Assembly: GCF_001659605.2 (NCBI RefSeq)
Contig: NC_035162.2
Coordinates: 13,597,248-13,661,247, forward strand
Source of the DNA: Manihot esculenta
Taxonomy: Eukaryota > Streptophyta > Magnoliopsida > Malpighiales > Euphorbiaceae
Length of the DNA: 64,000 bases
Direction: 5' to 3'
Part shown: positions 34,189 to 48,610 of the stretch, piece after piece
Layout: every line of letters starts with the position of its first letter
How positions within the stretch are numbered: the stretch's first letter is position 1
The notes under the pieces: generated by a model
Databases searched by the model: none
What the model was told of the DNA's origin: nothing
Seen by the model: only the letters and a program-made list of their open reading frames with translations
Made by a program: the position numbers and the translations under genes

Positions 34189-37100
34189 ATGGCGATTTGG
34201 TTCACGAGATCAAGAAGCATCGCCTACTATTTAAAGAGAAAGATGAGTTTCATGGGAATTCTCAACCAACACTCTTGCACTAATCCTTATTTCGAATCTA
34301 TTTGCTCTTCTTCATCATCATCGTCCAGAATCACAGATGCTGAGAATTCTTCAATTTCGTGCCACTCATCTGCCTTCCCTTTCTCGGTGCACCGGTTTGA
34401 ATCTACCAAAGCCGCTGGCCAACTCGATCAGTTGTACTCCAGCGATGATGAAAGCAGTCAGGTAATACCACACCCTCCATTTTTTACTGTATATTAATTA
34501 CTTTAAGTTTCTTCTGAATTAGCTTCTACGTAAAAAATTTATGGTGTGCAGATAAAATTCATAAATATATAATATTTTATTATTTTTTTAAAAAAATTAT
34601 TGTTTAAATAGCAGTGGATAAGAGAGTTGATTTTTTTTTTAAATAAAATTAAGAATTTTATGCTCCGAAAAATTTAAGAAATTTTCTTAGAAAAGAGAGG
34701 ATGTGTAAATTCCAAGCTGCTCTCAATTATTACATTAAAAAGAATTAGGAAAAGGAAAAAAGAAAATCAGAAGCTAATTTATTGTGGCGTTTAGTAATCA
34801 TCAATCCCTTATCGGATAGGCTTCTTTTCCCTTTATGGGTTCTAATCCTTATCCACAGGCTTTGTCCAAATCTTTGGCAGAGCAGGAAGACAAGATTGTA
34901 TTGAACTCTTTTTTTTTTTCTCTTTTTTTTCTTTTTTTTCCTTGAATTTAAGATCTCACGGTTTGATGCATTACCTGAATCAATCTATTGATATAATTAA
35001 CTATTGTTTCATAAAATACTCTCTTGATTTCATAATTTTTATTATTTTAAAATTATTTTTTAAAAATATAATAATATATAAATTATTTATTATAATATTT
35101 AATAAAATTTAATATATTTAAAAAAATTATAATTAAATAATTATAATTTTAATATGTATAAAAAATAAAAAAATAAAAATTATCGGATGTGAGATTGATT
35201 GATGAACTTTTGAATTATATATGTGGAGGATGAGAAATTGGATGTCAAATTGTGAATTGGAGAAGCATTGTTTTGGTTCTTTTTCACCATTATCGAAGAA
35301 AGGGATTTATAATTGGAAGCATCTCACGTGAAATTGACACGTCAACTCATGGAATCTTGGAGCTTTTTTTTTTATTTTAATTATTATAACATGCTGAATG
35401 CGATATTTTCAATTAACCTTTTCTTAAAAAAAGTTGTAAAAGTGATTACACAATAGTACTATATTTTAAAAGAAAGTAATAAATAAAAATTAAAAAAAAA
35501 GAAGATTGTGGAATTAATTAATCGTAACGACAATGTCTTTCTAATATTATATAAAGATTAATATTATAATTTATTTATAAAAAAAAAATTAATATTGTAT
35601 AATCTCTCTGCTCTTCTGCCAATGCCTGGTGAATCACAATTACTATGAACTTGTTTGTGTCAGAGCTTGGATTTTCCAGGAGGGAAAGTTGCGTATATTT
35701 CTGAAATGAGATTCATTTCTGAATCCAATCAGAAGAGAATACCATGTTACCGACTTCTCAATGACAATGGAGAGCTAATCAACGGCAGCGATTTTCACCA
35801 GGTAGCTCTCTCCATCCCCTCCAACAAAATCTCCTTCTTATTCTACAATGCCTGGGTGATCATTTATGACAGGATACAAAATGGTAATGCATCAGGTAAC
35901 CGAGGAACTTGCAGTGAAAATGTACAGCAAAATGGTCACCCTTCAGCAGATGGATACCATATTCTATGAAGCACAGAGACAAGGAAGAATTTCTTTCTAT
36001 CTCACTTCTGTCGGTGAAGAAGCAGCAAACATAGCATCAGCAGCTGCACTTGGTGCAGACGATGTTGTCCTTCCTCAGGTGATCTCTTTTTTCCTTTTTC
36101 TTTTTTCTTTTTGGTCCATTTCAGGCCAAGACATAGATTGCTTAATAATCATTTGATGAAATGCCAGTACCGGGAGCCTGGAGTTTTATTATGGCGTGGT
36201 TTTACACTTGAAGAATTTGCCAACCAGTGCTTTGGAAACAAAGCTGATTATGGGAAAGGCAGGCAAATGCCAATCCATTATGGTTCTAAAAAGCTTAATT
36301 ACTTCACTGTTTCTTCACCTATAGCGTATGTATAGTAAATCTTGTCCATCTCCTCATTGCCATTTGATTTTGAATAAGCCTCTGATAGTTCTCACTGATA
36401 TTTTTGCTTCTCAGTACTCAACTTCCTCAAGCTGTGGGTGCTGCTTATTCTCTTAAAATGGATAAAAAGGATGCTTGTGCAGTTACATATATTGGGGATG
36501 GTGGTACCAGTGAGGTAATGGCACCATTATTTCTCCAGTGTTTTCTCCCTGTAAGCTTTTGAGGTTTTCTATCCGATTTCTGATTGTTGACAAATTTTCT
36601 AGGGAGATTTTCATGCTGCCCTGAACTTTGCAGCAGTAATGGAAGCCCCTGTCATTTTTATCTGTCGCAACAATGGATGGGCCATTAGTACCCATATATC
36701 AGAGCAATTTCGAAGTACCATTTTAATCCTTCAATTGAAATCCATGATCAAATTATTTGCCAACCAAAAATAAATAGGCATGCAGAGTCTTTTAAGATCT
36801 TAGTTTTCAGTGGATGTTGTCTGATACAAGTCTCTGCTTGTCAGGCGATGGGGTTGTTGTTAAGGGTCAAGCTTATGGAATCCAAAGCATTCGGGTAGAT
36901 GGAAATGATGCTCTTGCTGTTTATAGAACGATTCGTGCAGCTCGTGAAATTGCTATAAGTGAACAGAAGCCTATATTAGTTGAGGTGAGATTGAACTTCC
37001 TCCCAAAATTTTAGATGATCTTCAGAACTCATTTCCTGAAATTCCTGTTAGATTCTGCTGTACGTGTCTTTGTTAACAAGTGTTTTCCACTTTCAGGCCC

Positions 37101-37554
37101 TCACATATAGGGTAGGACATCACTCCACTTCTGATGATTCCACCAAGTATCGGCCTGTAGATGAAATTGAATATTGGAAAATGGCACGAAACCCTGTAAA
37201 TAGATTTAGAAAATGGGTTGAAAGAAATGGCTGGTGGAGTGACAAGGAAGAATCAGAGCTCAGAAGCAGCATCAGAAAGCAGGTGAAACTCTAAGCAAAA
37301 TATTCAATATTTAATCATTTGTAGACATCTTAACTTCTATTAAAAAATCTCTCCTTCTAAATAAATAAAAATAATTGTTGCTGCAGCTATTGCAAGCGAT
37401 TCAAGCGGCAGAGAAAACACAGAAACCTGAACTGGGAAACTTGTTCTCTGATGTATATGATCATCCACCATTAAATCTCCAGGAACAAGAGAAACAGCTC
37501 AGAGAAACCATCAACAGACATTCACAAGACTTCCCGTCTGATGTTCCTATGTAG
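34189..37554 (+). CDS. Branched-chain 2-oxoacid dehydrogenase E1 subunit alpha
   Basis: Nine exons: 34189-34461, 35664-35801, 35896-36078, 36168-36325, 36415-36514, 36603-36714, 36845-36984, 37097-37282 and 37387-37554 (1458 nt, 485 aa). All introns are GT-AG and the frame is kept. The N-terminus [18 protein letters not shown] is Arg/Ser-rich without early acids, as in mitochondrial presequences. The E1 dehydrogenase domain carries [12 protein letters not shown], the thiamine-diphosphate motif GDGGTSEGDFH...NN (about 278-308) and the loop [12 protein letters not shown] (about 372-383), which in animal enzymes holds the regulatory phosphoserines. It decarboxylates 2-oxo acids from Leu, Ile and Val together with E1-beta and passes the acyl group to E2 in the mitochondrial matrix (family knowledge). 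Nothing is truncated and catalytic motifs are intact. Confidence 0.93.
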
Positions 37555-38818
37555 AATGTCTTGGCCAATAGTAAGAACTGAAAAACTGAGAGCATATTAA
37601 AGAAAATAGTGCTTCCGTAAAGTTTGAAAAATTGTTGTTACACAGAAACGTAAATAAATTTATCCCTTTTCTAAAGATGGTTAATTTACCTTTGTCACTT
37701 TCAAAGAGCAACTTCTGGCTTTTCTTTTGTAATAATATGCCAGATATAAGCATTTTCCAAGGAATGGGCATATTATGCTTAAATTTAATAGTGGATGCAA
37801 TGAGCATATCCCATTAATGACATGGATGGAGCTTGATTTTTGGTAGTGTCGAATTGTTTCTGCTAAGGAATTAGGTTGCCGATATATTTTTATAATTGGG
37901 GTCTGATCTGTCATGATTTTAACAAAATCAACCATAGCAAGTGAAAGTATATATCCAAAACTTTGGAAATATGAAATCAAGGCAAAGTGGGATGTGTCCT
38001 AAAATCATTTCCATCTCGCCATGAACGCCGGCGAGAATACATCCATGGATTGTGAAAAATTGTAAATCTCTAAATTTTCATTCCTAAATAAGAAGGGAAA
38101 ATTATTAATTTAAACATATAATTGGTAAAGACAAAAACATTTAAATATTTCACACCACACTTTTAAATAAATTATCGTCATTACCAATTTTATTTTTATA
38201 TCAATAAGTGGAGACATTGTAACATTGCTCAACAAGAAAAGGTTGGTAATTTTTAAAATAAAGTAATGTAAACAATGGCATTTAACCAGACTTGTCCACT
38301 CTAAATAGAAATTTTCATTTCTATTCATTTCATTGCAGTGGGAGATCACTGTGCGCCAGTAACAGAAGGAAAGAACGAAGGTCATGTCAGGGACTGGGAG
38401 TTAGAACACGGAAACAAGAGCTCGGAGCAGATAATCCAAAAACCAACTTTGTCTTCAAGTCCTGTCACCCTTCTCATTGTTCTATTATCTTCGACGGCTG
38501 TTCATTTCCGGATAACTTTGTACCTTCTCAGGGTATATGCTTAATGGATAGTTCCTCGATATTCCACGAATCTGCTCACATTCTCCTACAATGCACGAAT
38601 AAAGATATTCTTTCACTCTCAGAAACATCCGCTGTGACTCAACGCAGAGCTTCATTCATTGATGGCTGCTGGCCATTCTCAATCTTTCTTCCTTTCCATG
38701 TACCATCTTCCCTGTTACCCTTCGTTGTAACGCATTCACCCTGCCAGCACCCAGGAACTTTGCAAACACTAGCTGCATCATTGTGGTTATTTTTTCTTAT
38801 CTTTTCTGGGGTTCTCCC
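37555..38818 (+). other. E1-alpha 3' UTR and upstream/leader region of the kinase gene
   Basis: The E1-alpha 3' UTR probably ends within 300 bp. 38300-38818 is more balanced and likely holds the 5' UTR of the kinase gene, including several upstream ATGs. A long frame there (38292-38921) overlaps the kinase start in another frame and shows no conservation I recognise. Confidence 0.4.
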
Positions 38819-41800
38819 ATGGAGAGTCATCTTTCGCCTTCTCTTGTTGTTATCGCTTATGATGCCACTAAGGATCGTGGCGTGCACGAGCTTAAACGAA
38901 CCATTGATGAAGTCAGAATGAGGGGTGACATTCTTCACGGAGGAGATAGACTTATTGTTCTTGGAGTTCTTCATAAAGTGCCTAATCCCAGTAAGTGTTT
39001 GATTTATTGTCTCTGTTTAACAGATTCATGGGCTTTTCGGTGTTTTACCTTTCGGCTCTTTTTCTTTTTTGGTACGTTAGTCTGAATTGTCAACTGGGTT
39101 TTGGAACAAAAGCATGTAGCCAGCACACTCTTAGTATTTTTTTTCATTACAGCTTGAATTACTAATTCTGGATGTGCAGACTGGCGGTTCTCTTATGTCT
39201 ATTATTATAAAATTCTTCTATATATGCAAAATCCCCACATAAATTCGTTCATTTTACCCTTTTATGATTTATTATACCAAGTGCTTTCTTTGTGACACAT
39301 TGCAAGTAGAAAAGATACACAAGTAAAATATTAATGTTGTTTGCAAAATCTTCAAGTATGAGACAACTTGCTGGTGTACGAGAGAAAAACATGACTTGGG
39401 AAACTGGAGAACCAGCTTTATATTGGGTTACCAAATCAAAGCATGCTCTGATTTCCTTCATTTTTGTATATGTGGGGTGGCATAGTGGGGTACATGAAAG
39501 TATGCCCTGATTCTTTTGGTGGAGCAAGCGCTCGTGTCGTGGAAGAGGAAGTTACAAAGAGAATTGATGTATATGTAAACATGCTCCTACAAAGTGCTGA
39601 AGTTTGTGAAGATGAAAGGGTATGTATGCAAGGGTAATTAATACATAACAGATATTTTTATGTGGTTATGTACTTTCTCTTTTGCATTTGCTAATTAGGT
39701 TATTATCTGCATCTATGATCTTTCATTTGTTTGATTATTTTGCAATTGCAAATATACTTTGGCCTTTGCCAGTTTCTAATTGCTCTGAACCTTACTTTTG
39801 GCAAAAAGAGAAGAAAAAGGGGAAAAATCTCCTCTCTTTATGGCCAAACAATAAACTACATTTTATATTGGACTAGCATTTAATTTTGATAAGGGACATG
39901 CTTTTAAAGATATTTTTCAATCTTTGTGCTATATCCACATAAGTGATGCTTGCACTTATAAACAGTAACTTCTAATTACTTTTGAACATAATGATGAATG
40001 CATGTGAAACCTAGGGCTAGACCGGTATGTACTTATCACCCTACTGCTAGAAGGCAGCTGGTTTATGCATGATTAACAACTCTAAAGAAAATTGTCTTGT
40101 GAAAATGATCTGCATCCAAGATGGTGGACAGTACAATTCATGCTCCTGAGGATAAGTATGGGTTTACTAATTTATTTACCATGCTCTAGGGAAATTGTAT
40201 GTCAGTCCTACTAGATGTTCTGTGTGTTCAGCTATCTAGCAGTTTCCAGATGTATTGAGTTGAGAATGATATTTCTGTCTTACTGTACTTTTTTCAAAAA
40301 TAAAAGTGAAACTTGAAGGTGAAGTGCATTATATGCCCTTGCTGAAAAATCCTCAAAACAATTGTAGTTAGAAGTGTAAAAGTGCAAATTATGTTTGCAT
40401 CTTTTCTGACTCCTATTTTGCTTTCAAAACATAGGTCACTATTGAAGTTAAAATTACAGCAGGAACTCCCATGAAGCAGGTCATTCTTCAAGAAGTTGTA
40501 CATTACAAAGCAACTTGGGTCATACTGGATAGGTAGTGATTCCTTCTTAGTATTTCAAGAAAAAAAAAAAACTGGGTTAGCATTTGCTTTTAGGTTCATT
40601 TTTCTGTGACTGGTTTGAACTAGAGATTCACTTTCCTAGGGACAACTCTACAATTACTAAGGTAGAACTCATTAGTTAATTGGTTAGAATTTTAAATTTC
40701 ACTGGTGCTTGGTGGTGACTTTTGTGTTCCAACTATTTGACCATGAGTTTTGACACCTCAAAGTGTACCATTCCGTTTTATGATGAGTCTTGTTTATGGC
40801 AGCATCAGAATAGTTTTCAAGGAATCACCAAAAGTCAAGTTTCATGAAATTTCTGTATATGTTGTTTATATATATTCCTTTCTTTTTTTTTCACCTATTT
40901 TAATTACTAACGATCAAAGTTACTTGTTTATAACTAATGCTTCTCTGTGGATATATATTATTTTTATGACAGCATCAGAATTATTCTTCCAGGAGTTACG
41001 AAAAGTCAAGTTTCATGGAATTTCTATAAAGCTGTTTATACAATTTATGTTATTTTTTCTCCTATTTACTAAACATCCAAGTTAATTCTTCCTAGATAAT
41101 TCTCCCACTGTGGATATATGTCATTATTGAGTGTTCTTCTTCATCTTATTTATTTATTTATTATTTTTTAAATTTCTCGGCTAACTAGTAATGTATTTAT
41201 CTGAACAGGCACCTTAGAAGGGATTTGAAGTTTTATCTTAAACAGATACCTTGTAAGGTTGCATTAATCCAGGATAACTTATCTGTGCAACTTAAGAGAT
41301 CTCACTCCGCTAACGAAACAGATCCTGTAGAACATAAGTCTTTCTATTCCATGTCTAAACCTGTGCTGCTGTTGAATTGTCAAGGTGGTGAAACTGATGG
41401 GCAGTCTGTTATCTCCTGCAGAAGCTACTCGTTGTCTACTAACTCCCTTGAAAGTTATGATATGCAAAGGGCCAATTTGTTACCTTCATATTCACATGGA
41501 TTACGTGAACAACATAAATCAGGTAATCAATCTCAGTATATCTTCTTGGTATGCATAATGATTCGCTAATATCCTGAACTGTATCCATGTGTATGGTTGC
41601 GTGATAAGGCTCCACCATTTTAAATATATGAATTGGATCCAAGCCTCCTTCCTAATTTCTTAACTTCAACAATATGTTTTTATCCCACAATGCTTCAGAA
41701 AGAGCCAGAGTCTTTCCTTCCTCTGAAAAGAGCTTTTCTGAGTTATTTTCTTGTTCAATAAAATCTCTGAGGACTTCACTCGCTTCAAAATTGAAACCCA

Positions 41801-44771
41801 ACCACCAAGGGTCAAAGTAAAATTCTTTTCTTTTGCTTGAAATAACTTGCATGAAATTCTGGTAATAAATCATCAATTTTTAAGCCGATAAAACAGTTGG
41901 CTTCTGTGTTGCCATTTCTGCTGCATACTCTCATAACATTTGACAAGGGTTTTACAACTGCCAGCAGGGCACAAAAAAACATCTAGAGGTTTTTCGCTGT
42001 TTCTTTCATAAGTTTGCATATGCAAACAATGAGCATACCCAAACCATGTAGTAGGTTTATATGACATGATTGTTTCCAACACCATTTATATATAAAATCT
42101 TCATTCACAAGCTCATCCTCAGAAAGAAAAATAGTTTGTTTCTTATTTTTATTTTCTTAGATGGCTTTCCACAATGTATGCTTGTTCCAAAATGTGGACT
42201 TTTTGGTCAGCACAGTTTTGGGATTAGGTGAAAATAGAAGACAACTATAAACAGATTGACTAGATTATGGCCAGCAGAAAATAGATGGTTACAAGTGTCC
42301 AATATGAAAATATTAGCTTTATCATGTTGATTAATGAAGGCAATTTACGTTTAGGATTCCGAGAAAGTTTATAACCATACTTCTATTGCAGAAATATGTG
42401 CTTAATGTATTGATTAACATGATCATAGCTCTCATTTCTGAACAGCAGCGAGGAATAGCCATTTATTGGATATATTTTCATGATTGCTATGATGATAGAT
42501 TACATTCATTTCCTCATTGCTTGCTTTCAACGGTAATATAACTTCAGTCAGCCAGCATACTTCTTTGTTAGTTAGTTTCTCAAAAAAAAAAACAAACGAT
42601 GCTGATACCTTTTATTGTGGATTCATTTCCTTAAATCTGAAAAGACAAAATATTGTCTTTTCCAGGTACATACAACAAATCAGAAATTAACCATCTGGCT
42701 CTCAATAAAACTTTCTCTCGTCGTCACACAATGGAAGCTCCTATTCTTTGTGCTGCATGTGGGGCAAGCACTGAACTGTATATCAAGGATGCAATGAGAT
42801 TCACTTTTTCCGAGATTCAGCTTGCAACAGAGGATTTTTCAAAGGAGAACTTATTAGGTGAAGGTGGCTATGGACATGTATATAAGGGTGAGCTTAAAGA
42901 TGGGCAGCTAATTGCAGCAAAGGTACGCAAAGAAGCAAGCACACAAGGCTTTGCAGAATTTCAGTCTGAGGTATATGTCTTAAACTTAGCCCGCCATAAG
43001 AACATAGTCATGCTATTGGGTTTTTGCTGTAAGGAGAACCTTAACATCCTGGTTTATGAGTATATCTGCAACAAGTCTCTGGATTGGCATTTATTTGGTA
43101 AGAAACTTCCAATTTGGTTCAAATCTTGCTAATTGTTTGGTTGACTCATCTTCTTTTCCTCTGCTGAAATTTTTAACCTCACAGATAAGGCGGCAGATAT
43201 TATTGACTGGCACCAAAGGTATTCTATTGCCACTGGGACTGCAAAAGGGTTGCGATTTCTGCATGAAGAATGCCGTGGTGGTCCTATCATTCATCGAGAC
43301 GTGCGACCTGGCAATATATTGCTTACACATGATTTTGTTCCAATGGTAAATTTCTGGGCCATAATATCCTATGCATACACTGTGTTCGTTGCCATATCTT
43401 TGTCCCCATGCATTTCTTCATGTATTTTAGCTTTGAGCATATGCTTATGCAATCTGTTATTTTGTAAAATCTGTGCATATGCTAACTGTGATAAAGGCAG
43501 TAATTTTATCTTTCTTTCTCATTTGTACTGTTACTCTTCCATCTTGGCTGTCATCTGAATGTAGCTTTTCCGACCATCTTCAAGTGGACTGGGATTGAGC
43601 GTCCAACTTAATTTCGTTAGTTATATCCCCTAGTCAATTATAGTTTGTCTCAAAATTCTGAGCTACAAAAACTTGAACCTTTACCCCTGAAGTTCATATA
43701 CAGCCATTTGCGAGTAGATCTATAAAAAGCTTGCCCAGAAATAACTAAGCCAGATAAGGTAAACCATGCCTGTTTTTATATATTAATTCTGATGGGAAAT
43801 CAATATTCTGTCTTAAATTTTGATATTAAAAAGAGAGATTAGGGACCTGATAATGTGTTGCCAGGAGGAGCAGCAGGGGTCTAGCTGAACTTTTTAATAT
43901 TTTAATCCATTCTTGATTAAGCCTTATTGGATTTATAATAGAATTTAGAGATTGGGTTAGAGAGTTGATTTAAAGGATCATTCAAGCTATTGGAATGATT
44001 TTTCTCTCCACAGCTGGGGGATTTTGGCCTTGCCAGATGGAAGACCACTGATGAGGTGCAAACAAGGGTACTTGGCACACTGGGGTATGCCTCCTATTCT
44101 GATGTTGAAACACATTTTCTATGCCTAGTATGTCTGGTTAAACAATCTCAAAATGGCATTTTCCAATTAGGTATCTTGCTCCAGAGTATGCAGAAAATGG
44201 TATTGTTTCCGTGAGAACAGATGTCTATGCATTCGGCATTATTCTCTTGCAACTAATCTCAGGACAAAAAGTAGTTGATCCAAAAAGAGAGAAAGGACAA
44301 CAATCACTTCGACAGTGGGTACGTCAGTGTTTAGTTTTAGTATCTTTTTGTTTGAAAGCAAGTTATGCTTATACGTTTAAGATGGATATTAGGCAGAACC
44401 ACTGATTGAGAGGCTTGCTCTGCATGAACTCATTGATCAACGTATAAGCGATTCATATGACACATATGAATTGTACCTCATGGCTAAAGCAGCATTACTA
44501 TGCATACAAAGAAACCCTGAAATGCGACCATCAATGGGAGAGGTAGATGAATTTTTATAGTTTTAGGTAGATTATAGACCAGAAAGTTTGATATCTTCCA
44601 GATTCCAATTAATCTTATCTGGTTCATTTCTGTTTATGTTTCTCCACTATTCAGTAGCAACTAAATTCTGGTTCTTGATTGTTACAGATTGTGCGTCTTC
44701 TTGAAGGAGAAAACAACCACATTCATTATTTGGGTGAACAAGTGTTATCTCATTATCATGCAAGGAAATGA
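38819..44771 (+). CDS. USP-domain receptor-like cytoplasmic kinase with altered catalytic loop (inactive kinase SELMODRAFT_444075-like)
   Basis: Ten exons: 38819-38990, 39486-39619, 40435-40532, 41209-41522, 42666-43097, 43185-43345, 44014-44084, 44171-44318, 44393-44542 and 44688-44771 (1764 nt, 587 aa). The N-terminus (about 1-170: LVVIAYDA, then TWVILDR) has the fold pattern of universal-stress-protein-like domains. The kinase domain is at about 285-580: glycine loop GEGGYG (304-309), AAK325, FQSE341, catalytic loop HRDVRPGN (420-427) with Arg424 in place of the usual Lys, DFG (440-442), APEY, and an R-P motif near the end (MRPSMGE). Relatives often read HRDMRP and are called inactive. No signal peptide or membrane segment is seen, so it is probably cytosolic. 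An in-frame ATG at 38783 would add 12 residues. The last exon could be spliced differently. Confidence 0.8.
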
Positions 44772-47700
44772 AGAGGTTGAAGATGCACGTTTTTGTTTTA
44801 TAGATTTATTTCTACTTTGTTTTTGGTTTTTCTCTTACAGCTTCCTCAAATTCCTAGTGAGGGTTCTTTGGAGGAGGCACTCTGCTTGAAGCCTCACTTA
44901 AGATATATGTTCATTCTCTAATTGAAATAAAAGCTCATGTATTATTTCCATTTCTTTTAAAATGAATATCATTTCACTTAGGAGGGGAAGCCAATCAATA
45001 GTGGCAGTAGTTACAATGAAGAAGACAGAGATGATATAGCAAATCTTTCAAGAGGAACTGTGAGCTAGGTTCAGCTCTACTAAATATGAAGATTTTGATG
45101 AAGCCTTGTCCAAAATAAGCAACCTGGCTTATTACATAACTACCAACATGAGTTTGAAAGATTGTGCAATCGAATTCAAGAATAGTCACAGAAAGCATTG
45201 CTGAGAACTTTTATAGCATGACCAAAGATAGCTTATGAGATACAAATATTTTGACCCAGGCTTGTGCATGAAGCCATGAATTCTATGCAGGCGGAATGTG
45301 ACTTGAGATGTGGCTAAAGCTTGCCGATTTATTTTATAGTTTGTTTACTTTCTATGTAGTTTGTTTTATGTATTAAATGATCCATTCAGTTATGAAACAA
45401 AGGCAAGCTTATACTCCAACCAAAAACGAATACAATTTAAACTCAAACTCTCTTCAGTTTTCATTGATACCCACACACATCCTCCCAAGGAAATCAGGAG
45501 GAGGGAAATCTATACAGGCATTGGTATTAATTTAGAACCTCTAGTCCACCAATTTTTTCCCTTTTTTGGCCAATGCAAAGGAGATGAGGGATTGGGTGTC
45601 GTGCGGGCTAAGCTCGTGAATGCACAGAGGCTTGTGATGGTATTACTTGTTTGTGTAGGCAAGGCATAAATTTGGTTGCAAGCTAAATGAAGTATGAGGT
45701 TTGGTTCTACCTGGTGTTATGCCTTTGATTCTGGACATTGTCCATTGGAGTTGTGACTTAGTCAAGAATATATGGTTTAGCTTGGAATGAATTTATGTGC
45801 TAAAAGAAAATAGACCAAATAAGAAGAAAAAGGATAGCTTGTGATAATAACCAGTTCTTCCTTAATTAGGTAGTTGGAAAACATGTGATCCAACCGGAAA
45901 TGATAGATAATTGAAGGCATCTCTGTTCTGGAGTATGATGAAAGTAAACAAATTTTTTTATTTTTAATAAGGAATTTATATAATTTTTATTTATTACAAT
46001 GAAATTGTTTTAAATTAATTTTTTACAAAATTCTTAATTTTATATCGAAAATGAGTGATAATTAAAGGAAATTCCAATTTTCTATTTTTGAGTTATATTG
46101 ACACTTATTCATCAATTGTGTCATTGAGCCACATATTTTATCTTTTTAAAATAATAAAAAAATTAAAAAGTTTATTAATTTCTTTTTACTATTTATTTAT
46201 TTATTTTTTCACATGCTATAAAGGTCAATGTGCAGTAGGGAAATATGAAACACGCATTGAAGGTCAAGGTCTAAAAGAAATTCAAACATGGAACTTTAAG
46301 GAGTGAATTTTAACTCGATAGTATTATAGTAATATTTAAGATTGTAAAAAAAATAAAATATGCTTTTAATATTTAAAATTAAACATTAAAGAGCTAAATT
46401 TGTTAAAAACAATGGATATTCAACTCTGAATCAGCCCTTTAAATTCGTTATTGATTATTGTTGGCTCAATTATTGAGTTTGGTATTGCTAAGAAGAGAGA
46501 AGAAAGAAGGAGTGAAAAAGACAACCACATTCCATAATCTACTTTATATATGTTTCTGTAGGGAAATGGAAGAGTGAGTATTCCAATTTGAGTCTAATTT
46601 GTTTGATTGGAATAATTTAATTAAAAAATTTTAAATTTTTATAAAATTTTAAATTTTTATAAAATATTAAAATTTTATTTATTTGGTTATTATTTTTACT
46701 CAGTTTAAATCAAATAAGATGTTATATTTAAGGAATGAATTAAAGAAGGCTAATTTATTATATGTTAACTGCAAAACAGCAATAAAAAGTTTAATTAATT
46801 GATTAAAAGATTAGATGATAAAGAGAATGTACCTAGACAAGTAGCACTGCCCAATTCACTGAGCAATGTTTTTTGAGATGATAAAAGCGTTCATCCCTCA
46901 ATCAAAGCTTTGTTTCCCCTTAAGCTTTAGTGGATGAAGATATTGCCACAATTCATGATAATATTGAATATTTTTAATTATACAATATAATTTTTTTTTT
47001 TAAATCCATCAAATTACTAATCCCACATTCATCTACACACATGACATTACATTTAAAATTATTATTAAAAATATTTTTAAATATAATATTTAAATAATTT
47101 AAATGTAAATACGACAAAAATTGATAATGTTTAGAGGAATATTTTATCTAATAATGATGTGACACAGCAAGTTGCGTCTTAAAATCACTTCAAAATCAAT
47201 CAATCATTGGTTCAAAATTAAATAATTTTCTCTCCAAAATATTTACAAGCAATAAAAGATGTGAGAAAGTGTGGATGAGGATGGTCAAACTTTGTTCCCC
47301 TTTAGTGGAAGAAGATAAAACTCACAAAGATGGGATAAAATAATTTAATTAAAATATATTTTATCATATTTTTCCTTTGTTAGATTTTTATAGAATTCAA
47401 TTCTATAATTATTTGTTAATTAAATTATTTCATCTTTAAAAATTAAAAATTTTTTAAACATAATATGGTAAAATTAAAAATTAAAAAAGAAAAGAAAATA
47501 ATAGGAGACAAATAAAACAATAATGATTAGAAAGGAGAAGAAAAATATTATTTTTATATATAAAGAAGAGAGGAAAATATTAAAATAAAATCTATTTTTT
47601 AGATGATAAAATCAGAACTTTATCCTTAAATTTTCAAAAACAAGTTATAAAATATAAAAGTATATCTGTATTCACAAATTTATTTTATTCTTTTTTTATT

Positions 47701-47923
47701 TAGAGAAAAAATAAGAGTAGAATATAAATATTATTATATTTTGAAAAACATTTTTCAATAAATAGCTTATTTTTTATTATTTAATTTTAAAAGTAAATAT
47801 ATTAACAAATTTATATATATAATTATTTATAGATTATCAAAACATAAAAAATAATTTTTTTTAAATAATTTAAAATTCTTTTATTAAAAAAATATTTCTA
47901 TTTATTAAGTATCTAAATGTAAA
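44772..47923. other. Kinase 3' UTR and long spacer
   Basis: 44772-45360 likely contains the 3' UTR, possibly with an alternative last exon near 44840-44890. 45361-45930 is moderately balanced without recognised coding content. 45931-47923 is AT-rich. Two loosely similar segments (about 46900-46945 and 47275-47320, sharing ctttgttccccttta and tagtgga) may be remnants of one repeat. Confidence 0.4.
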
Positions 47924-48610
47924 AGTGTAAACGAACCGAATTTTGAACAGCTCAACTTTAGTTCATTAAAATTTTCATTAAAATTTTTTTGAATTTGAGC
48001 TGAATTCAAATTTTACTCATTTCGAACTCGAGTCGAACATTAAAAAACTCAAACTTGATTCGTTTAGCAAATGAGTTTAAACGAGTCGAGTTTTTATCGA
48101 GTTTAATTTCAAATAGTTCACGAGTAGTTTAATTTATTTACATGTATAATGAGTTTTAATTTAAAATTAATAAATTTAAAATTAAAATAATTTTAATTAA
48201 ATAAATATATTTATAAATTAATTCATAAATTTATAAAAATGAGTTTTTAAATCTTAATAATTTAAATATATACAAGTTTAAGAATGTAATTAAATTGTAT
48301 AGAGTTTATATTAGAAATTTTAAGTTTGGTTTATAAAATGATTTTATTTCTCTTATAATAATAATTTTAACTTACTTAACGAGATAGTTCATGATTTTAT
48401 TCGCGAGTCTTCTCATAAACTCAGAAATGAGCTGAACTCATAAATCTTAACGAGATGAATATTATGTCGTTCAAACTTGACTCGTTTACCAAACGAGTCT
48501 AAAAATTAAACTGGATCTTGATTCGTTTAGAAATCGAATCGAGTTCGATCGAATTTTTATCGAATTGAATTTTGAATAAATCACGAACGATTTAATTCAT
48601 CTGCATTTCA
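47924..48610. mobile_element. MITE-like element, reverse orientation copy
   Basis: It starts agtgtaaacgaaccga and ends with the inverted form gatttaattcatctgcatttc. It aligns in reverse complement to 49330-50055, sharing for example tcgtttagaaatcgaatcgag and tttttatcgaattgaat. Non-coding. Confidence 0.65.

Noticed and set aside
38292..38921. 209-codon frame in the kinase leader
   Set aside because: It has no recognised domain, overlaps the kinase start in another frame, and its composition suits a UTR with chance openness. A real upstream ORF effect cannot be excluded.
45361..45669. 102-codon frame after the kinase gene
   Set aside because: No family resemblance, no splice context, and position in a probable 3' UTR/spacer.
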